Assembly: GCA_903772945.1 (NCBI GenBank)
Contig: CAICTM010000178.1
Location: 1 to 64,000 of the forward strand
DNA length: 64,000 nt
Source of the DNA: Seminavis robusta
Taxonomy: Eukaryota > Bacillariophyta > Bacillariophyceae > Naviculales > Naviculaceae
Direction of reading: 5' to 3'
Part shown: one piece after another, positions 62,304 through 64,000 of the stretch
Position numbering within the stretch: the first letter of the stretch is position 1
Layout of the letters: the number at the start of each line of letters is the position of its first letter
The notes under the pieces: model-generated
What the model was told of the DNA's origin: nothing
The model's input: only the letters and a program-made list of their open reading frames with translations
The model's database searches: none
Position numbers and translations under genes: made by a program

Positions 62304-62979
62304 TGCTTTGTACTGCTGAGGGTTCCATGCACTTGCTGCATTATGACAAATCTAACAGGCATGCATTGTTACATTTCCCAAATGAAGGCTTTGGCATCCT
62401 TCCATTCAACTTCATCGCCTGCTCGCCACCAGCTATTTCTCTGAGGCTCCACTAAGTTATGTCTCATGATTCCCTAGATTCCATGCTACACTCAGGCTTC
62501 CTATTGTTGCCCCATTATCTCCATCCCATGTGGCGTATGTCTAGTTGCACTTGTCAAGGATCTGCACTTGGAGAGTATGCCAGTGAGGTACTACGACTGT
62601 AGTACCTACTCTTTGAAATCTGTTCTGTATTCTTGAGCGTCAGTGCTACGGTAGCTGCAGCCAGTCAAGGTATGTGGCCTGGAGATGGACCCGGTAGGTC
62701 CTGGTGTTTGCCCTCGAGTTGGTCTGGGTGTGTGATCAAGAGTGCATGCAGTCATACTCGGGACTGAAGTTCTTACCATTTTCCACGCTGCGGCAATGTA
62801 CACGTGTACTGCTTCCGAGTGACGACCGTTCCTTTCATGCACACTGGTTCTTGCTTCCTTTCGAGCTCCCAACCTCGATGCTTACCCACCATGTTCGCTC
62901 TTGGATCGCACCATCACTGGTTCCATGTATGTGCAATCATCTCAGCACTTGCCTTGAGCCATAATTCTGAGAAGCAACC
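62304..62979. other. Intergenic, nothing recognised
   Basis: About 680 bases after the cyclase relic; no continuation of its catalytic domain was found. Includes the 5' flank of the last gene. Confidence 0.55.
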
Positions 62980-64000
62980 ATGACAGACGACAAACCCTTG
63001 ACGAGCTTTGCCCCTCCACCACTCTCTGCTGCCCTTACAGTGGCAGGAATGGTGGGGTCCTCGCTCTACTTTTTTCCGAAAATAGAACATCCCGACGCCA
63101 CCATTTTTACCAACGTGGTTTTCCCCGAAATTCTTTCCGTGAAAGAATTGATAGCCATTCGACTCTTTTTTGCTTTTGTCTGCTTTGTGGGTTTTGCCAC
63201 TGCTTGGTTGACTCCACCGTAAGTCAGTGCCGTGTCATTTGTGCCAGAGCATTTTTTGCCATTTTTGCCAGCAGCATTCTTGTTCTGTCATTTGTATGTT
63301 TTTCTCACGCAACAGCCTGCCTGTTTGGAATTTGCAGAGTCGTCGTCACGACTCCCTACAGACCAAAGTCCCGAGCTCCTCGCATAACGTTTGAACTGGC
63401 AGGTTGGAAAAAGCACTTTCCCTTCACATCCTGGTCCTGGAATCTTTTGGGGATTAGTTTTGCCCTTAATGCCTATATTGCCTATCAAGTGGATCAGCAG
63501 CAAGATGTCCCGGACTGGATGGTGCGAATGGGGTTGATGCTATGGGAAGTGGCGGCCCCCATGACGCTGTTGATTGGAGCGGTGGTCAAATATGCCTTGT
63601 GGCCGGCACAAATCAAAAAATCGGGACGCGGGGAAGGATTCATGACACCGCGCGCATTGCTGCAACACAATGCCAATGTCATTATGGCCATGGCGGAAGT
63701 GGCGCTTTTGGGTGGAATACCCTCGCATTTTTCACATGCCGGTCTCAGTGTCCTGTATGGATGCTCCTATGTGCTGTTTGCCTGGTCCATCCAAACGACA
63801 CTGCACGGACAAGGTCCGGCTTTTCAGTATTTCTTTATGGATACCACTATTGGCACGGAGCATACCATTGCGCTGTACGTCTTGCTGTCGGTCCTCATGC
63901 TATTCTATGGGCTCTTTTGTACAGTCGACACGCTGCTTCATATGGTGGGAAACAACTTTACAGCGCACGCGACATTTGCATTGACCATTTGCTCCTTGGT
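62980..64000 (+). CDS. Multi-span membrane protein, unknown, 3' end outside window
   Basis: Exon 1 62980-63218; a 119-base intron (GTAAGT...TTTGCAG); exon 2 from 63338 to beyond the window edge. At least 300 residues are visible. Spans include LIAIRLFFAFVCFVGFATAW, LLGISFALNAYIAYQV, VRMGLMLWEVAAPMTLLIGA, GLSVLYGCSYVLFAWSIQ and YVLLSVLMLFYGLFCTV. The stretch RITFELAGWKKHFPFTSWSWNLLG and the pattern of later helices recall the FAR-17a/AIG1 and Rolling-stone type membrane proteins, but I cannot assign a family. The intron falls after the first two spans. No signal peptide; location unknown. Confidence 0.75.

Noticed and set aside
1-64000. CRISPR arrays, operons and bacterial promoters
   Set aside because: No spaced direct repeats of that kind, and the spliced genes and intron-bearing tRNA mark this as eukaryotic nuclear DNA.

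Overview
The window looks like nuclear DNA from a raphid pennate diatom, with Seminavis robusta or a close relative as my best guess. The genes are spaced on both strands and carry few, short GT-AG introns (about 65-120 bases). Protein types point the same way: receptor-like proteins with a disordered cytosolic half, one membrane span and a leucine-rich ectodomain; a plastid-type fibrillin whose leader ends in an AF-type cleavage motif; a GDPH/von Willebrand D adhesive-type protein; and a receptor-type nucleotide cyclase relic. The species guess is inference from gene families.

Layout. 1-3.7 kb is a transposon zone: a decayed Ty3/Gypsy pol, a hairpin-rich LTR-like stretch, then a tyrosine-recombinase-like element gene. 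4.4-7.2 kb (-) is an LRR receptor-like gene with an apparent frame jump. 7.6-9.7 kb (-) is a secreted, probably anchored multicopper oxidase. 10.7-12.5 kb is a divergent pair, SET-domain and ankyrin proteins. 13.8-15.4 kb is a MYND-finger protein followed by degenerate tandem repeats. 16.1-18.2 kb is a divergent pair: a secreted group-XII-like phospholipase A2 relative without the His-Asp pair, and an Mpo1/DUF962-like membrane protein. 19.5-21.9 kb is a type II membrane SGNH hydrolase. 22.5-25.6 kb holds a small charged protein and a secreted beta-propeller protein with a minisatellite-coded stalk. 26.7-28.9 kb is an intracellular LRR protein.

30.0-33.3 kb codes a long Ser/Arg-rich protein with a recurring basic-Ser motif. 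33.6-35.7 kb (-) is a GNAT-GNAT-methyltransferase fusion. 36.1-36.8 kb (-) is a small secreted protein. 37.9-42.9 kb holds an unknown protein and, about 100 bases downstream, a five-exon F-box/bromodomain/SNF2/RING ATPase. 45.0-47.9 kb is the GDPH-type secreted protein. 48.85-48.96 kb (-) is an intron-containing tRNA-Pro(CGG). 50.0-51.3 kb is an FkbM-type methyltransferase. 51.7-52.7 kb is a patch of transposon scraps. 52.9-53.7 kb is a plastid fibrillin. 54.2-57.1 kb (-) is a second LRR receptor-like gene. 58.7-60.7 kb is a membrane protein with helical repeats and an ADEL C-terminus. 61.0-62.3 kb is a broken, intron-bearing receptor nucleotide cyclase. A multi-span membrane protein runs off the end.

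There are no operons. A theme is surface and secretory biology: about ten products carry signal peptides or signal anchors. Across the window the palindrome TACCGGTA occurs at least 16 times, where about one is expected by chance. No sequence search was run; family calls rest on motif recognition.
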